The translations under genes were made by a program, and so were the position numbers. Below are positions 8,902 through 18,961 of a stretch of DNA of 64,000 nucleotides, piece after piece; position 1 is the stretch's first letter, and every line of letters begins with the position of its first letter. The notes under the pieces are model-generated. The model did not search any database, was not told the origin of the DNA, and saw only the letters and a list, made by a program, of their open reading frames with translations. Source of the DNA: Paeniglutamicibacter psychrophenolicus (GTDB taxonomy: Bacteria; Actinomycetota; Actinomycetes; Actinomycetales; Micrococcaceae); assembly GCF_030812255.1 (NCBI RefSeq), contig NZ_JAUSSH010000006.1, forward strand, positions 1-64,000, read 5' to 3'.

Positions 8902-10812
8902 TCAGGGGACCAGTTCGGCGGCCCGTTCCTCGCCGGCCGCCACAAGTCTGGCGAAGGGGCCATCGGCCTCGCGCAGTTCGGCCGGCCTGCCGCGCTCGAC
9001 GATCGCTCCGGATTCGAGCACCGCCAACCGGTCGGCGTTTTCCACGGTGGACAGGCGGTGGGCGATCATCAAGGTGGTGCGCCCGACGGCCAGGCGGTCC
9101 AACGCGTCCTGCACCAGCGCCTCGGTGGTGTTGTCCAGTGCGCTGGTGGCCTCGTCGAGCACCAGCACCTTCGGGTTGCGCAGGATGGTGCGGGCGATGG
9201 CCAGGCGCTGCTGCTCTCCCCCGGAGAAACGGTGCCCGCGTGCACCGACCAGCGTGTCAAGCCCCTCGGGCAGACCGGCGACCAGGTCGGCGATCTGTGC
9301 GCTGGCCAGTGCCTTCCACAGCGTTGCATCGTCGGCCTCGGGATCGGCCAGCAGCAGGTTGTCTCGGATCGAGGCGTGGATCAGGTAGGTCTCCTGGGAC
9401 ACCACGCCCACGATCTTGTTCAGGGTTTCCGGGGCGAGTTCGCGGATGTCGATGCCGTCGATGGTGATGCGGCCGCGGCTTGGGTCATGCAGGCGCGGCA
9501 GCAGCGAACCCAGCGTGGACTTGCCCGATCCGGTGGGCCCGACGATGGCAGTCGCGGTGCCCGGGGCCAGCTCCAGGTCGATCCCCTGCAGCACCTTCGG
9601 CCCGTCGCGGTAGGCGAAGGAGACGCCTTCGAAGCGCACCCGCCCCGCAACGGTCTCCGGGTCAAGCGTCGTCGGGTTCGCCGGCGCCTTGATTTCCGGG
9701 TCCATGTCCAGGTACTCGAAGATGCGGCTGAACAGGGCCATCGCGGTGACCCATTGGACCCCGACGTTCAGCAGGCCCATGATGGGGCGGAAGATCGCGC
9801 CCTGCAGCGCAGTGAACGCCACCAGCGTGCCGATGGTCATCCCCCCGGAGGTGGCGGGGAAGCCGGCGGCCAGGTAGATGACCGCGGGAATCGCGGCGAA
9901 CACGATGCCCATGGTGGCCATGCGCCAGCGCCCGGCCAGCTGGCTGCGCATTTCCAGGTCCACGAGCCGGTGCGAGGACCCGGCGAAGCGTTCCACGTCC
10001 CGCCCGGTGGTGCCCAGGGTCTTGGCCAGGCGGATGCCGGAGACCGAGAGCCCCTCCTCGATCTGCGTGTACATCCCGGCAAGCTCGGCCTGCCGGGCAC
10101 TGGTCACGTCGCGGCGCATCAACGCCACCTTGCGCGAAAGCCAGATCGCCGGCGGCAGCACCACCAGCGAGAGCAGGCTCATCCGCCAAGAGAGTGCGGC
10201 CATCGCGATGGCGGTGGCCACCGCCGTGGTCAGGTTGGAGGCCACCGAGGTGGCGGTGGAGGTCACCACCGACTGCATCCCGGCGATGTCGTTGGTCAGC
10301 CGCGATTGCACCTCCCCGGAGCGGGTGCGGGTGAAGAAGCCCAGCGACTGGGCCTGCAGGTGGGCAAAGAGGCGGGTCCGCAGCGTGTGCATGACCTTCT
10401 GGCCCATCTTGGTGGCCATCCAGGTCTGGACCACGCCGATGGCCGCGGTCGCGGCGGCGACCGCCACCAGCCCGCCGGCAAGCCAGGCGAGCAGCGCGGT
10501 GTCCTGGTGCGGCAGCGCGTCGTCGATGATGGCGCGGATCAGGAACGGCTGGGCCAGTCCGATGACCGAGGCTGCGGAGATGAGCAGCACGACGACGGCG
10601 ATGGTGAACTTGTGCGGCTTGAAGAGCGCAGCGATCCGGGCCGGTTGCACCGGGTGGAGCTTGACCTGCTTGAGGTCCGCGGGGTTCAGGCGGGCGACGG
10701 GACCGCCGCGGCCTCCCCCGCCGCCGGGTGCCCGATCGGCACCGGCGGGAATCCCGGCCGATTGGCCCTGGCCCGAACGGGCCGTGCTGGAAGATGAAAT
10801 CGATTCCAACAT
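8902..10812 (-). CDS. ABC exporter, fused permease-ATPase
   Basis: A 636-residue half-transporter of the multidrug/lipid exporter (MsbA/LmrA-like) type. Six membrane helices span about residues 65-360. The nucleotide-binding domain has Walker [10 protein letters not shown] (425-433), signature FSGGEQQ (529-535) and Walker B VLVLDE (549-554). ATG 10812 is preferred over an upstream in-frame start at 10857 because AAGGTGGT lies just before it. It is divergent from a marR gene with a palindromic site between them, so export is probably de-repressed by a MarR ligand. Substrate unknown; it likely works as a homodimer. Confidence 0.92.
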   Translation of the reverse strand: MLESISSSSTARSGQGQSAGIPAGADRAPGGGGGRGGPVARLNPADLKQVKLHPVQPARIAALFKPHKFTIAVVVLLISAASVIGLAQPFLIRAIIDDALPHQDTALLAWLAGGLVAVAAATAAIGVVQTWMATKMGQKVMHTLRTRLFAHLQAQSLGFFTRTRSGEVQSRLTNDIAGMQSVVTSTATSVASNLTTAVATAIAMAALSWRMSLLSLVVLPPAIWLSRKVALMRRDVTSARQAELAGMYTQIEEGLSVSGIRLAKTLGTTGRDVERFAGSSHRLVDLEMRSQLAGRWRMATMGIVFAAIPAVIYLAAGFPATSGGMTIGTLVAFTALQGAIFRPIMGLLNVGVQWVTAMALFSRIFEYLDMDPEIKAPANPTTLDPETVAGRVRFEGVSFAYRDGPKVLQGIDLELAPGTATAIVGPTGSGKSTLGSLLPRLHDPSRGRITIDGIDIRELAPETLNKIVGVVSQETYLIHASIRDNLLLADPEADDATLWKALASAQIADLVAGLPEGLDTLVGARGHRFSGGEQQRLAIARTILRNPKVLVLDEATSALDNTTEALVQDALDRLAVGRTTLMIAHRLSTVENADRLAVLESGAIVERGRPAELREADGPFARLVAAGEERAAELVP

Positions 10813-10865
10813 ATGCACCACCTTTCGTGGTGGTCGTGGGTGCGGGACTCGCACCACGTCATTGA

Positions 10866-10878
10866 TGAGGTTACCTCA
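10866..10878. promoter_or_regulatory. MarR operator candidate
   Basis: TGAGGT-T-ACCTCA is a perfect 6-bp inverted repeat with a 1-nt centre. It is 53 nt from both the ABC exporter start (10812) and the marR start (10931). MarR dimers usually bind palindromes of this size in such shared promoters. Confidence 0.65.
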
Positions 10879-10917
10879 CTATGTGGCTGCCCGTCAAATC
10901 CCCCACCCGCCGGACGG

Positions 10918-10923
10918 TAGTCT
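10918..10923 (+). promoter_or_regulatory. -10 box, leaderless marR transcript
   Basis: TAGTCT ends 7 nt before the marR ATG with no Shine-Dalgarno between, so transcription should begin at or next to the start codon. Confidence 0.5.
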
Positions 10924-10930
10924 TGAGGGC

Positions 10931-11392
10931 ATGCCAGCCAGCAACAATCCGGCACTTCCCGGTGACCTTTCGGAGCTTTTCCACCGCGCTTTTCGTTCGC
11001 TGCGCCATTCCTGGTCGCAGCGCCTTGCCCCCTTCGAGCTGACCCCGCACCAGTTCCGCGCCCTGCACTCGCTCGCGCGCAATGCCGCGGATCCGGCGTC
11101 CGCCGAGGGGATGCGGCTCAAGGACGTTGCCGAACGCCTGCGCATTGCCCCGCGCTCGGCCACCGAGGTCATCGACCACCTCGAGGCCAAGGGGCTGGTG
11201 GCCCGCAGCGCCGACCCCGTCGATCGCCGCGCCACGCTGGTCACGCTGACTGCCGAGGGGCTCAGGCTGACCGAGGAAGTCCGTGCGGCACGCCGCGAAC
11301 ACACGGAGAGCTACTTCGGCCGGATCGATGCGCAGGAACGGGCCGAGCTGGCCCGCATCCTGGGAAAGCTCGGCGGCCACCCGGAGCGCTGA
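10931..11392 (+). CDS. MarR-family transcriptional regulator
   Basis: A 153-residue winged-helix repressor. The recognition helix region is at about residues 60-90 (RLKDVAERLRIAPRSATEVIDHL), followed by the wing with DRRATLVTLT, typical of MarR. It is divergent from the multidrug-type ABC exporter and probably represses it and itself through the TGAGGTTACCTCA palindrome. The ATG at 10931 follows a -10-like box by 7 nt and lacks a ribosome-binding site. Confidence 0.9.
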   Translation: MPASNNPALPGDLSELFHRAFRSLRHSWSQRLAPFELTPHQFRALHSLARNAADPASAEGMRLKDVAERLRIAPRSATEVIDHLEAKGLVARSADPVDRRATLVTLTAEGLRLTEEVRAARREHTESYFGRIDAQERAELARILGKLGGHPER

Positions 11393-11426
11393 ACGCGTTG
11401 CGCGGGAACTCCCCGGCGACCGGATC

Positions 11427-13466
11427 CTAGTTCTCGGACTTGCCCCGGCGCCAGTACCCCATGAACGCCACCTGCTTGCGGTCCATGCCGGCCTCGCGGA
11501 CCAGGTAGCGGCGCATGCCCTTGATCATTTCCGCCTCGCCGGCCAGCCAGGCGTAGAACGGCTGGGTGGAGGCGGTGGCCGTCTCCCAAAGGATCTGCGA
11601 GTCGACGTCGACGTCCTCCGGGTCGGCCCCGGGCATTACCGCGCCGGCGGCGGGAATCGCCACGACGTCGCACACCGCGGCCGCCAGCAGCTCGCCGTGC
11701 GGGTGGGAACCGCGCGGCAGCCACTGCACGGACACGCCCGAGCGGGTCGAGGAACCCTGGATGTCCCCGGTGTCGGGAACCTCGATGAGCGCATGCCCGG
11801 TGATCCCGGCCGGCAGCGATTCGAGGATCGAGCAGATCGCCGGGGCAGCGGTCTCGTCCCCGGCCAGCAGGATCCGCTTGGCCGAGCCGGGGCGGAACTC
11901 GATGCCGCCGTAGTCGGGCCCGCACAGGCCCGCGTTGGGACCCAGCAACAGCAATTCGTCCCCGGCCTTGGCCCGGGCCGCCCACACCGTGGCCGGGCCG
12001 CCGGCCAGCTTGCCGTTCTCTGTGCGCAGGTGCAGCACGAAGTCGATGTCGATCTCCGCCTCCGTGCCGCGGTTGTCCCGGTGGCCCGCCGGGCGCAGGG
12101 CACGGACGGTGTAGGTGCGCATGGCGCCGCGGGATTCGGCCGGCAGCGCGAGCCAGCGCCGGTACCAGCCCGTGGCCTCCGCCCGGGAAAGCCAGGCGCC
12201 CGGGCGCAGCGATGCGAATTCGGCCGGCAGCCCGGCAGCCGGGAGACCGGGTTCGGCGGCCGGCTGGATCATCAGCTTGATGCGCAAATCCAGCGGGGAA
12301 TCCCCGGCGCCGAAGTGCGCCAGGTCGGCCCCGGCCAGGGTGATGCGCTTGAAGTTCTCGCCGATGCCCTGCACCGCGACCACGTGCGTGGCGAAGGCCA
12401 GCATCTCGCTGATCTCCTCGGCGCGTTCGGGCACATCCGGTGCCGCGGGCGCCGGGGTGTCCGCTTCGGCGGTTGCGGGCACGGTGCCGGTGGTTGCCTC
12501 GGCCAAGGAATCCGTGGCGGCATCCGCAACGCCGCCGGCCTCGGGGCCTGCGGTTCCCGGTGCGGCCGCGGCGGCACCGGCCGCGGGCACCTCTGACGGC
12601 ACGGGACCGGCTTCGAGCCGGGCGTCGGGATTCGTGGTGCGGTGGATGCCCTTGGCCGCCAGCACCGACTCGGCGCGCAGCACCCGGTGCCGGCCGATCG
12701 GCAGCACCAGCGGGGTGCCTGCCACCGGGTCCGGGATGACCCGGCACGGCATGCCGAAGACGTTTTTCACCATCTCCTCGGTGACCACCGCCGCGGGGTG
12801 TCCGGCGGCAACGATCTTGCCGTGCTTCAGCGCGATCAGGTGGTCGGCGTAGCGGGCGGCGAGGTTGAGGTCGTGCAGCACGATCACCACGGTGGTGCCG
12901 CGGGTGCGGTTCAGCTCGGAGATCACGTCGAGCACCTCCAGCTGGTGGGCGACATCCAGGTAGGTGGTCGGCTCGTCGAGCAGCAGCAGCTCGGTTTCCT
13001 GCGCCAGCGCCATGGCGATCCAGACGCGTTGGCGCTGCCCGCCGGAGAGCTCGTCGATGGGCCGCTCGGCCAGGTCGGTGGTCCCGGTGACGGCCATGGC
13101 GCGGGCCACCGCGGCCTCGTCCTCGGAGGAGAATCGCTTGAACCAGCCCTGGTGCGGGTAGCGGCCGCGGCCGATCAGCTCGCGCACCGTGATCCCGTCG
13201 GGCGCGGTCGGGGTCTGCGGCAGCAGGCCCAGCATCTTGGCGACCTCGCGGGCCGGGCGGGTGTGGATGTCCTCGCCGTTGAGCAGGACCTTGCCCCCGG
13301 CGGGCTTCAGCAGCCTGGACAAGCCGCGCAGCAGCGTGGACTTGCCGCAGCCATTGGCTCCCACGATGATCGTCACCTCGCCGGTGGGCAGCTGCAACGA
13401 GAGCTCGTCGACGATGCTCACCGCGTCGTAGGCGAGTGTGAGGTCCTGTGCTTCGAGAAGTGCCAT
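11427..13466 (-). CDS. fused siderophore ABC ATPase and siderophore-interacting reductase
   Basis: One 679-residue frame joins two proteins that are normally separate. Residues 1-265 are a FepC/FecE-like ATPase with Walker [10 protein letters not shown] (36-44), signature LSGGQRQR (140-147), Walker B LLLLDEP (160-166) and the switch His in VLHDLN. Residues about 280-350 are an Ala/Pro/Glu-rich linker. Residues about 355-679 are a SIP/ViuB-type flavoreductase with the FAD motif RTYTVR at 450-455 and a C-terminal GYWRRGK. The known role of SIP proteins is to reduce the ferric siderophore after import. The fusion would place the reductase on the cytoplasmic face of the importer. ATG 13466 is 8 nt past the upstream permease stop. 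Confidence 0.9.
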   Translation of the reverse strand: MALLEAQDLTLAYDAVSIVDELSLQLPTGEVTIIVGANGCGKSTLLRGLSRLLKPAGGKVLLNGEDIHTRPAREVAKMLGLLPQTPTAPDGITVRELIGRGRYPHQGWFKRFSSEDEAAVARAMAVTGTTDLAERPIDELSGGQRQRVWIAMALAQETELLLLDEPTTYLDVAHQLEVLDVISELNRTRGTTVVIVLHDLNLAARYADHLIALKHGKIVAAGHPAAVVTEEMVKNVFGMPCRVIPDPVAGTPLVLPIGRHRVLRAESVLAAKGIHRTTNPDARLEAGPVPSEVPAAGAAAAAPGTAGPEAGGVADAATDSLAEATTGTVPATAEADTPAPAAPDVPERAEEISEMLAFATHVVAVQGIGENFKRITLAGADLAHFGAGDSPLDLRIKLMIQPAAEPGLPAAGLPAEFASLRPGAWLSRAEATGWYRRWLALPAESRGAMRTYTVRALRPAGHRDNRGTEAEIDIDFVLHLRTENGKLAGGPATVWAARAKAGDELLLLGPNAGLCGPDYGGIEFRPGSAKRILLAGDETAAPAICSILESLPAGITGHALIEVPDTGDIQGSSTRSGVSVQWLPRGSHPHGELLAAAVCDVVAIPAAGAVMPGADPEDVDVDSQILWETATASTQPFYAWLAGEAEMIKGMRRYLVREAGMDRKQVAFMGYWRRGKSEN

Positions 13467-13474
13467 GGAAACCC

Positions 13475-14629
13475 TCAGGTTCCTTCCTTGTTGGAGCGCA
13501 CCAAGACCCAAATCAGGAATGGTGCTCCCAGTGCGCCGGTGACGACGCCGACTGGTAATTGTATGTCGGGCAAGATGTTGGTGGCGATGAACGTCGCCGC
13601 GGTGACCAGCAGCGCGCCGATGCCGGCGGCGGAGCCCAGGTGGCTGCGGCCATTGCACAGGCGCAGCGCCAGCGGCCCGGCCAGGAATGCGACGAACGCC
13701 AGCGGGCCGGTCACCGCGGTGGCCACGGCACACAGCCCGACCCCCAGCAGGATCAGCCCCAGCCGGGTGGATCGCACGCGCAGCCCCAGCCCGGCGGCGG
13801 TGTCGTCGCCCAGTTCCAGGATCCGCAGCTTCGCCGCGGCGGGCAGAAGCAGCGGCAGCAGGATCGCCAGTGCCGCCCCAAGCATTCCGGCCCGCTCCCA
13901 GGTGCTGGCGGACAGCGACCCGGTGAGCCAGCGCAGTGCGTCGGAGGCCATGCGGATGTCGGTGCGGGTGAGCAGGTAGGAGATGATGCCCTGCAGCATC
14001 GCGGCGACCGCGATTCCGGCCAGGATCAGCCGGGCCCCGGTGTGCTTCCCGGCGTCGGCAATCGCGTAGATCAGCAGCGCCACGGCCAGGGCGCCGGCGC
14101 AGGCGATCAGCGAAAGCCCGATCCCCTGGGCGCCGAAGAACAGCATCCCTGCCACCGCGGCGGCGGACGCCCCGTAGCCGACGCCGATCACGTCGGGGCT
14201 GGCCAGCGGGTTGCGCAGCATGCGCTGGAAGATGGCCCCGGAGGCGCCGAACGCGGCCCCGGCCAGGATCCCGACGGCGGCCTGCGGCAGCCGGTCCTCC
14301 CAGAGCATGAAGGAGACCCCCGGAACGCGTTCGCCGGACAGGGCGGCGAGCAGCTCGTCGAGGGCGATGGGGTGGCGTCCGGCCACCAGGTTCAGGAGCA
14401 CCGCAACCAGGATGCCGGCGGTGGCCAGCAGGTTCACCCGGGCCACCGGGCCAATGCGGCGCTTGGTCCGGGGCGTGGATTGGCGCGGGGCCCGGGGCAT
14501 GCGCCGGGGCTTGGGCCGCGGCGCGCCCGGAGGCAGTCCGCCGGATGGCGCGCCGGAAGCCTCGGCCCGCTTCATTGCCGGCGCAGCCTCGGCGGTGTCG
14601 CCAACCCGGGAGAGCATCTGGCGGCTCAC
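13475..14629 (-). CDS. siderophore ABC permease (FecCD family), second subunit
   Basis: A 384-residue multi-pass permease of the BtuC/FecCD fold. It contains the family signature [16 protein letters not shown] and about ten hydrophobic segments after an unusually long basic, proline-rich cytoplasmic N-terminus (about 65 residues). The GTG start overlaps the stop of the upstream permease by 4 nt. It forms the membrane channel with the preceding permease and is powered by the ATPase domain encoded next. Siderophore identity is unknown. Confidence 0.92.
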   Translation of the reverse strand: MSRQMLSRVGDTAEAAPAMKRAEASGAPSGGLPPGAPRPKPRRMPRAPRQSTPRTKRRIGPVARVNLLATAGILVAVLLNLVAGRHPIALDELLAALSGERVPGVSFMLWEDRLPQAAVGILAGAAFGASGAIFQRMLRNPLASPDVIGVGYGASAAAVAGMLFFGAQGIGLSLIACAGALAVALLIYAIADAGKHTGARLILAGIAVAAMLQGIISYLLTRTDIRMASDALRWLTGSLSASTWERAGMLGAALAILLPLLLPAAAKLRILELGDDTAAGLGLRVRSTRLGLILLGVGLCAVATAVTGPLAFVAFLAGPLALRLCNGRSHLGSAAGIGALLVTAATFIATNILPDIQLPVGVVTGALGAPFLIWVLVRSNKEGT

Positions 14630-15711
14630 AGCGTGACCTTCCTTCCGCGGCGCAGCAGCCAGAGGAACAGCGGCGCGCCAATCACCGCGGTCATGACCCC
14701 GACCTGGATTTCCGCCGGCGGGGCGATGACCCGGCCCAGCACGTCGGCACCCAACAGCAGCACCGGGCCGGCCAGCATGGACAGCGGCAGCAGCCAGCGG
14801 TAGTCCCCGCCGGCCAGCACGCGGATCGCGTGCGGCACGATCAGCCCGACGAAGCCGATGGGCCCGGCCAGCGCGGTGGCCGCGCCGCAGAGCAGCACCA
14901 CACCCGCCGCCGACATGGCACGCCCGCGGCCCACGCGGAAGCCGAGACCCACGGCCGTGTCGTCGCCCAGGGCCAGTGCATTGAACAACCTGGCACCGGC
15001 CAGCACCGCGATCGCGCCGAGCGCCAGGAACGGGGCGACGGAGAGCATCTCGGGCACCTCGCGGGCGCCGAGGGTGCCGACCTGCCAGAACCTGAAGCGG
15101 TCCAGGGCCTCCTGGCCGATCATCAGCACGGCGTTGGTCAGCGAGCCGAGGCCCGCGGCCATGGCCGCACCGGCCAGGGCGAGCTTCAGCCCCGTGGCGC
15201 CGTCGCGGCCCAGCGATGCCACCAGGTAGACCAGCAGCGAGGCGCCCGCGGCCCCCACGAAGGCGAAGAGGATGTAGCCGTGCAGCGTGGTCACGGCGAA
15301 GAAGTGGATGCCGGCCACCACGGCCAGCGCGGCCCCGGCGTTGACGCCCAGGATGCCCGGGTCCGCCAGCGGGTTGCGGGTGATGCCCTGCATCCCGGCT
15401 CCTGCGAGCCCCAGGGCGGCGCCGATGAGCAGCCCGGCAACGGTGCGCGGGATGCGCGAGGCGACGACCGCGTGGTCCCCGTTGGCCGGGTCCAGGTGCA
15501 CCAGCGCATCGAGGACCGTGGACGGGGCGATGGGCCGGGCACCGATGAGCAGGGACAGGAAGAGCCCCAGGGCCAGGGCCGCCGCCAGGAGCAGTCCGAG
15601 CACCGGCGCGGGCATGAGTCCGGGGCGCCGGGCGGGCGCGGGGGAATCGGTTTTCTGCGCGGACAGCGGCAGTGCCCCGGACGTTCGTGATCCGGATGGT
15701 GGAGCGCTCAT
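14626..15711 (-). CDS. siderophore ABC permease (FecCD family), first subunit
   Basis: A 361-residue FecCD permease with the signature [18 protein letters not shown] and about ten membrane helices. It is the first gene of the leftward three-gene operon (permease, permease, ATPase-SIP). Only 56 nt separate it from the divergent metallo-hydrolase gene, and no iron box is visible there. Its binding protein is probably the lipoprotein encoded at 16618-17664 on the same strand. Confidence 0.92.
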   Translation of the reverse strand: MSAPPSGSRTSGALPLSAQKTDSPAPARRPGLMPAPVLGLLLAAALALGLFLSLLIGARPIAPSTVLDALVHLDPANGDHAVVASRIPRTVAGLLIGAALGLAGAGMQGITRNPLADPGILGVNAGAALAVVAGIHFFAVTTLHGYILFAFVGAAGASLLVYLVASLGRDGATGLKLALAGAAMAAGLGSLTNAVLMIGQEALDRFRFWQVGTLGAREVPEMLSVAPFLALGAIAVLAGARLFNALALGDDTAVGLGFRVGRGRAMSAAGVVLLCGAATALAGPIGFVGLIVPHAIRVLAGGDYRWLLPLSMLAGPVLLLGADVLGRVIAPPAEIQVGVMTAVIGAPLFLWLLRRGRKVTL

Positions 15712-15754
15712 GGATTGTCCACCCGGTTCCGGGCGGAGGCGCGGGTCATGGCCC

Positions 15755-15760
15755 TAGACT
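15755..15760 (+). promoter_or_regulatory. -10 box, leaderless metallo-hydrolase transcript
   Basis: TAGACT ends 7 nt before the ATG at 15768. The intervening run of five G could act as a weak Shine-Dalgarno, but its distance from the -10 box leaves no room for a leader. Confidence 0.45.
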
Positions 15761-15767
15761 GGGGGCC

Positions 15768-16562
15768 ATGAGCAAGCAGCAAGCCACCGTCGTCTCCGAG
15801 CAGGCAGCCTTCCACCTGGCCCCGAACCCCGGACCGATGTCGCTGGAGGGAACCAATTCCTGGATCCTGCGCGCACCGGGTTCCGAGCATGCCATCGTCG
15901 TGGATCCGGGTCCCGACGACGCCGGGCACCTGGGTGCGCTGGCCGCCGAATCCGTCGAACTGATCCTGGTCACGCACCGCCACCACGACCACACCGAGGG
16001 CATCGACACGCTGCACCGGCTCACCGGGGCCCCGGTGCGTGCGGCGCTGCCGGAGCATTGCCGCGAGGCCGGGGTCTTGGTCGACGGGGAGGAGATCCAC
16101 GCGGCGGGCCTGCGGCTGCGCGTGTTGGCCACCCCCGGGCACACCTCCGACTCGCTCGGCTTCCTGCTGCCCGACGACGGGGCAAAGGGCTCGATGCTCA
16201 CCGGGGACACCATCCTGGGCCGCGGCACCACGATCCTGGATGCGCCCGACGGGACCCTGCGCGATTACCTGTCCTCGCTGGACAAGCTGGAGGCCGGCCC
16301 CGATGCGCTGGTGCTCCCGGCGCACGGTCCGGTGCTGGGGTCCCTGCACGGGATCGTGCGCGAATACCGGGCGCACCGGTTCGAACGGCTGGCCCAGATC
16401 CGCGCCGCCCTGGCGCAGATCCGGGCAGATTCCGCCGTTGAGCCCACCATCGCCCAGATCACCGACGTGGTCTACGCCGACGTGGATCCGCGGGTGCGAC
16501 GGGCAGCCGAGATCTCGGTGGCAGCGCAATTGCGCTACCTTGAGGAGTCCGAAGCTTCCTGA
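15768..16562 (+). CDS. MBL-fold metallo-hydrolase (LACTB2-like)
   Basis: A 264-residue metallo-beta-lactamase-fold hydrolase. The zinc motif HRHHDH at residues 70-75 is followed by ATPGHTSDS, the metal-bridging Asp in GDTILG and the terminal PAHGPV. The C-terminal winged-helix-like tail matches the LACTB2/beta-lactamase-like-2 group, whose bacterial members are uncharacterised hydrolases. It lies on the opposite strand between a siderophore-binding-protein gene and its probable permease operon; a role in siderophore hydrolysis is possible but not shown. Confidence 0.9.
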   Translation: MSKQQATVVSEQAAFHLAPNPGPMSLEGTNSWILRAPGSEHAIVVDPGPDDAGHLGALAAESVELILVTHRHHDHTEGIDTLHRLTGAPVRAALPEHCREAGVLVDGEEIHAAGLRLRVLATPGHTSDSLGFLLPDDGAKGSMLTGDTILGRGTTILDAPDGTLRDYLSSLDKLEAGPDALVLPAHGPVLGSLHGIVREYRAHRFERLAQIRAALAQIRADSAVEPTIAQITDVVYADVDPRVRRAAEISVAAQLRYLEESEAS

Positions 16563-16617
16563 CATTGCGTGTGGTTCCCGCCTGTATCGGTGCCGGTGCG
16601 TGGGTGGTGCGTGCCGG

Positions 16618-17664
16618 CTACTTGCCGGCGGCCGCCTGCGCGGCCGCAGCGAAGGCCGGGACGACTTTGTCGACGGCGTAGGGCACCGACAGCGGGGACG
16701 CCGCCGAGATGGCGAGCACCTCCATGTCGTTGGCCGCGGCCACCAGCCCGCCCTTGGAGACGGCGGGGAGCTGGGCAAAGAGCTTGTTCTTGGCGATCGC
16801 ATCGGTGCCGGTGCCCTCGGCGGCCCAGGTGAAGAAGATGTCGGAGTCCAGCTCGTTCGCGCGCTCCGCGGCCCATGGAAGGAAGAACTCGCCGTCCTTG
16901 GCGTTCGCATCGACGATTGCCGCCTGGGTCATGCCCAGTGCGGTGAGGAAGCGCGGGCGCGAATCCCCGGTGGCGTAGAGGCTGATGGAGTTGTCCGACG
17001 GTTCCAGGTTTCCGGCAATGAAAGTGGTGTCCTTGAAGACCGGGTTCGCCTCGGCGGCAGCGGCGATCTTGCCCTCGACCTCGGTGATGACGGCCTTGGC
17101 CTCGGCGTCCTTCCCCAGTGCCTGGCCTACAGCGGTGGTCACGTCCTGCCAGCCGGAGGTGTAGTTCGGTGCCATCGGGCCGATGACCGGGGCGATTTTC
17201 GAGAGCTTGTCGTACTCCTCCTGCGTCAGGCCCGAGTAGCCAGCCACGATGAGGTCCGGCTGGGCCTCGGCCAGCGCGGTGAAGTTCACGCCGTCCTTCT
17301 CGGAGTACTGCACCGGCGCCTTCTCGCTGCCGATCGGGGCGCCGAGCTCGGTGAGCTTGGCATCCTTCCAATCGGTGGAGCCCTGCTTGTTGTTTCCCCA
17401 GGTGTCCTCGGCCATGGCCACCGGAACGACGCCCAGTGCCAGCACCGCATCGGCGTTGACCCAGGAAACCGTGGCCACGCGCTCGGGCTTCTCGGTGATC
17501 TCGGTGGTCCCGTAGATGTGCTTGATGCTGACAGGGAAGGCGGCGCTTGCTGTTGCGGTGCTGCTGGCCGGGGCGCTGTCGGCGGTTCCGCCGCAGGCGC
17601 TGAGGGTCAAGGCAAGGGCGGTGGTTGCTGCGGCGATGAGGCCGGCGCGTCGAGTGAACTTCAT
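16618..17664 (-). CDS. siderophore-binding lipoprotein (FecB/FhuD type)
   Basis: A 348-residue extracellular binding protein. A basic n-region and hydrophobic core lead to the lipobox LSAC with Cys24. A class III Peripla_BP_2 fold follows, with the family phrase RVATVSWVNADAVLALGVVP after residue 60. ATG 17664 is preceded by AAAGGA at about 10 nt. A DtxR-type iron box lies about 105 nt upstream. The strand and family match the permease/ATPase-SIP operon, from which it is separated by the opposite-strand MBL gene. Confidence 0.92.
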   Translation of the reverse strand: MKFTRRAGLIAAATTALALTLSACGGTADSAPASSTATASAAFPVSIKHIYGTTEITEKPERVATVSWVNADAVLALGVVPVAMAEDTWGNNKQGSTDWKDAKLTELGAPIGSEKAPVQYSEKDGVNFTALAEAQPDLIVAGYSGLTQEEYDKLSKIAPVIGPMAPNYTSGWQDVTTAVGQALGKDAEAKAVITEVEGKIAAAAEANPVFKDTTFIAGNLEPSDNSISLYATGDSRPRFLTALGMTQAAIVDANAKDGEFFLPWAAERANELDSDIFFTWAAEGTGTDAIAKNKLFAQLPAVSKGGLVAAANDMEVLAISAASPLSVPYAVDKVVPAFAAAAQAAAGK

Positions 17665-17768
17665 GTGGGTGTGGAATCCTTTGCGATTCAGCGGTGGAAA
17701 GCGATGGAAACGGAGGAGGAGGTGCTCGGTCGACAGGAATTGTGGATTGGCCGTCACGCCAACACCTG

Positions 17769-17787
17769 ACGAGTAAGGCTAACCTCA
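17769..17787. promoter_or_regulatory. DtxR/IdeR-type iron box
   Basis: Read leftward this is TGAGGTTAGCCTTACTCGT. It matches 12 of 19 positions of the actinobacterial iron-box consensus TTAGGTTAGGCTAACCTAA, with the core half-site well kept. It lies upstream of the siderophore-binding lipoprotein gene, where iron-loaded DtxR/IdeR repressors usually bind. Confidence 0.65.
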
Positions 17788-17893
17788 CCAATTCGGATTA
17801 CGCAACACGGCGCGGCCCTAATTGTCCGCACGCCTCCGTGGCCGGGGATGACAAATGCCCGTCATTTCGCAGGCCATCCGGCCATTCGGTGAC

Positions 17894-17899
17894 TAGGCT
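17894..17899 (+). promoter_or_regulatory. -10 box, leaderless SDR transcript
   Basis: TAGGCT ends 6 nt before the ATG at 17906, with no ribosome-binding site between them. Confidence 0.5.
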
Positions 17900-17905
17900 C
17901 ACACC

Positions 17906-18706
17906 ATGGGAGATTTCTTGCCGCCGGAAACCAGAAACCCGCACCGCACTCCGGGCACGGCACTGGTCACGGGCGCCACCTCGGGGCTGGGCACCGAATT
18001 CTGCGCGCAACTGGCGGCCCGCGGACACGACCTGGTGGTCACGGCCCGCGACGGGCAGCGACTGGCGGAGCTCGCCGCGCGGCTGCACGCACAATTTGCC
18101 GTCAACGTCGAAGTGTTGGCCGCGGACCTGGTGACCGACGAGGGAACCGAACGGGTATCCGCCCGCCTGGCCCAAACCGCGCGACCCGTCAATCTGTTGG
18201 TCAACAACGCCGGGTACGGCCTGCGCGGCAATTTCGCCGACAATGACCTCGGCGAGGAGCTTGACCACCTGCGGATCCACACCCAGGCCCCGCTGGTACT
18301 GATGCATGCGGCACTGAACGCCATGGGCTCCGGCGACGGGGGAAGGATCATCAACGTCGCCTCGGTCGCCGCCTTCACCCCGCGCGGCAGCTACTCGGCA
18401 GCCAAGGCGCTGATCGTGAACTTCAGCCGATGGGCCAACGTTTTCTACGCCGGCCGGGGCATCTCCGTCACCGCCGTGTGCCCCGGCTTCGTGCGCACCG
18501 AGTTCCACGACCGAATGGGTGCGGACAAGACCAAGATCCCCGCCCGGGGGTGGCTGGATGCCCCGAACGTGGTGCGACAGGCGCTGGCCGACAGCGACGC
18601 GGGCAAATCCGTATCGATCCCCTCGGTGCGCTACAAGCTGGCTACCGCATTGGCCCGGATCGCGCCCGATGCGCTGGTGGAGCGCCTGGCCAGGCGCGGG
18701 CGTTAG
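17906..18706 (+). CDS. short-chain dehydrogenase/reductase
   Basis: A 266-residue classical SDR. The cofactor motif TGATSGLG is at about residues 23-30, NNAGYG at about 99-104, and catalytic Ser in NVASVAAF precedes YSAAK (Tyr/Lys). The N-terminus and the NADP-type loop with Arg after the second strand (TARDGQR) suggest NADPH use. It resembles DltE/YqjQ-like oxidoreductases; the substrate is unknown. It sits between the two siderophore systems without obvious co-transcription. Confidence 0.9.
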   Translation: MGDFLPPETRNPHRTPGTALVTGATSGLGTEFCAQLAARGHDLVVTARDGQRLAELAARLHAQFAVNVEVLAADLVTDEGTERVSARLAQTARPVNLLVNNAGYGLRGNFADNDLGEELDHLRIHTQAPLVLMHAALNAMGSGDGGRIINVASVAAFTPRGSYSAAKALIVNFSRWANVFYAGRGISVTAVCPGFVRTEFHDRMGADKTKIPARGWLDAPNVVRQALADSDAGKSVSIPSVRYKLATALARIAPDALVERLARRGR

Positions 18707-18897
18707 CCAAGCCGCCCGCCCCACCCCGAGCCGGCCGCGCAGCCGCTGCATTCCTTCCACCCCGCACGGGCCACCCACCCTTCGCCGGACGTCAAGAATC
18801 GTCACGACATGCCCTTTTACCGCGCCCAAAACCGTGAGTGACCGACATCACCCCCATGGGCCAGGGTGCCGCGGATTCCCCGTGTCGCAGGGGTTTC
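18707..18897. other. intergenic, no supported gene
   Basis: Pyrimidine-rich spacer after the SDR gene. No coding frame, hairpin with a U-run or repeat was found. The rest of the gap, 18898-19069, holds the iron boxes and leader of the next operon. Confidence 0.4.
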
Positions 18898-18916
18898 TTA
18901 GGCAGCCCTACCCTCG
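18898..18916. promoter_or_regulatory. DtxR/IdeR-type iron box 1 of second siderophore operon
   Basis: TTAGG-N5-CCTACCCT keeps both outer half-sites of the TTAGGTTAGGCTAACCTAA consensus (11 of 19 positions). It lies about 155 nt upstream of the binding-protein gene. Confidence 0.5.
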
Positions 18917-18961
18917 CAATCGGACGGCGCCGACAACCTATCAAGGTTGCTCGGTTTGCAC

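Noticed and set aside
10839-10855. Inverted repeat GGTGCG-N5-CGCACC near the ABC exporter start
   Set aside because: Short, GC-only and inside the exporter leader; the TGAGGT palindrome is a better operator.
13467-14681. Extended N-terminus of the ATPase-SIP fusion reaching 14681
   Set aside because: The extension is the out-of-frame shadow of the permease gene; the ATPase domain starts at ATG 13466.
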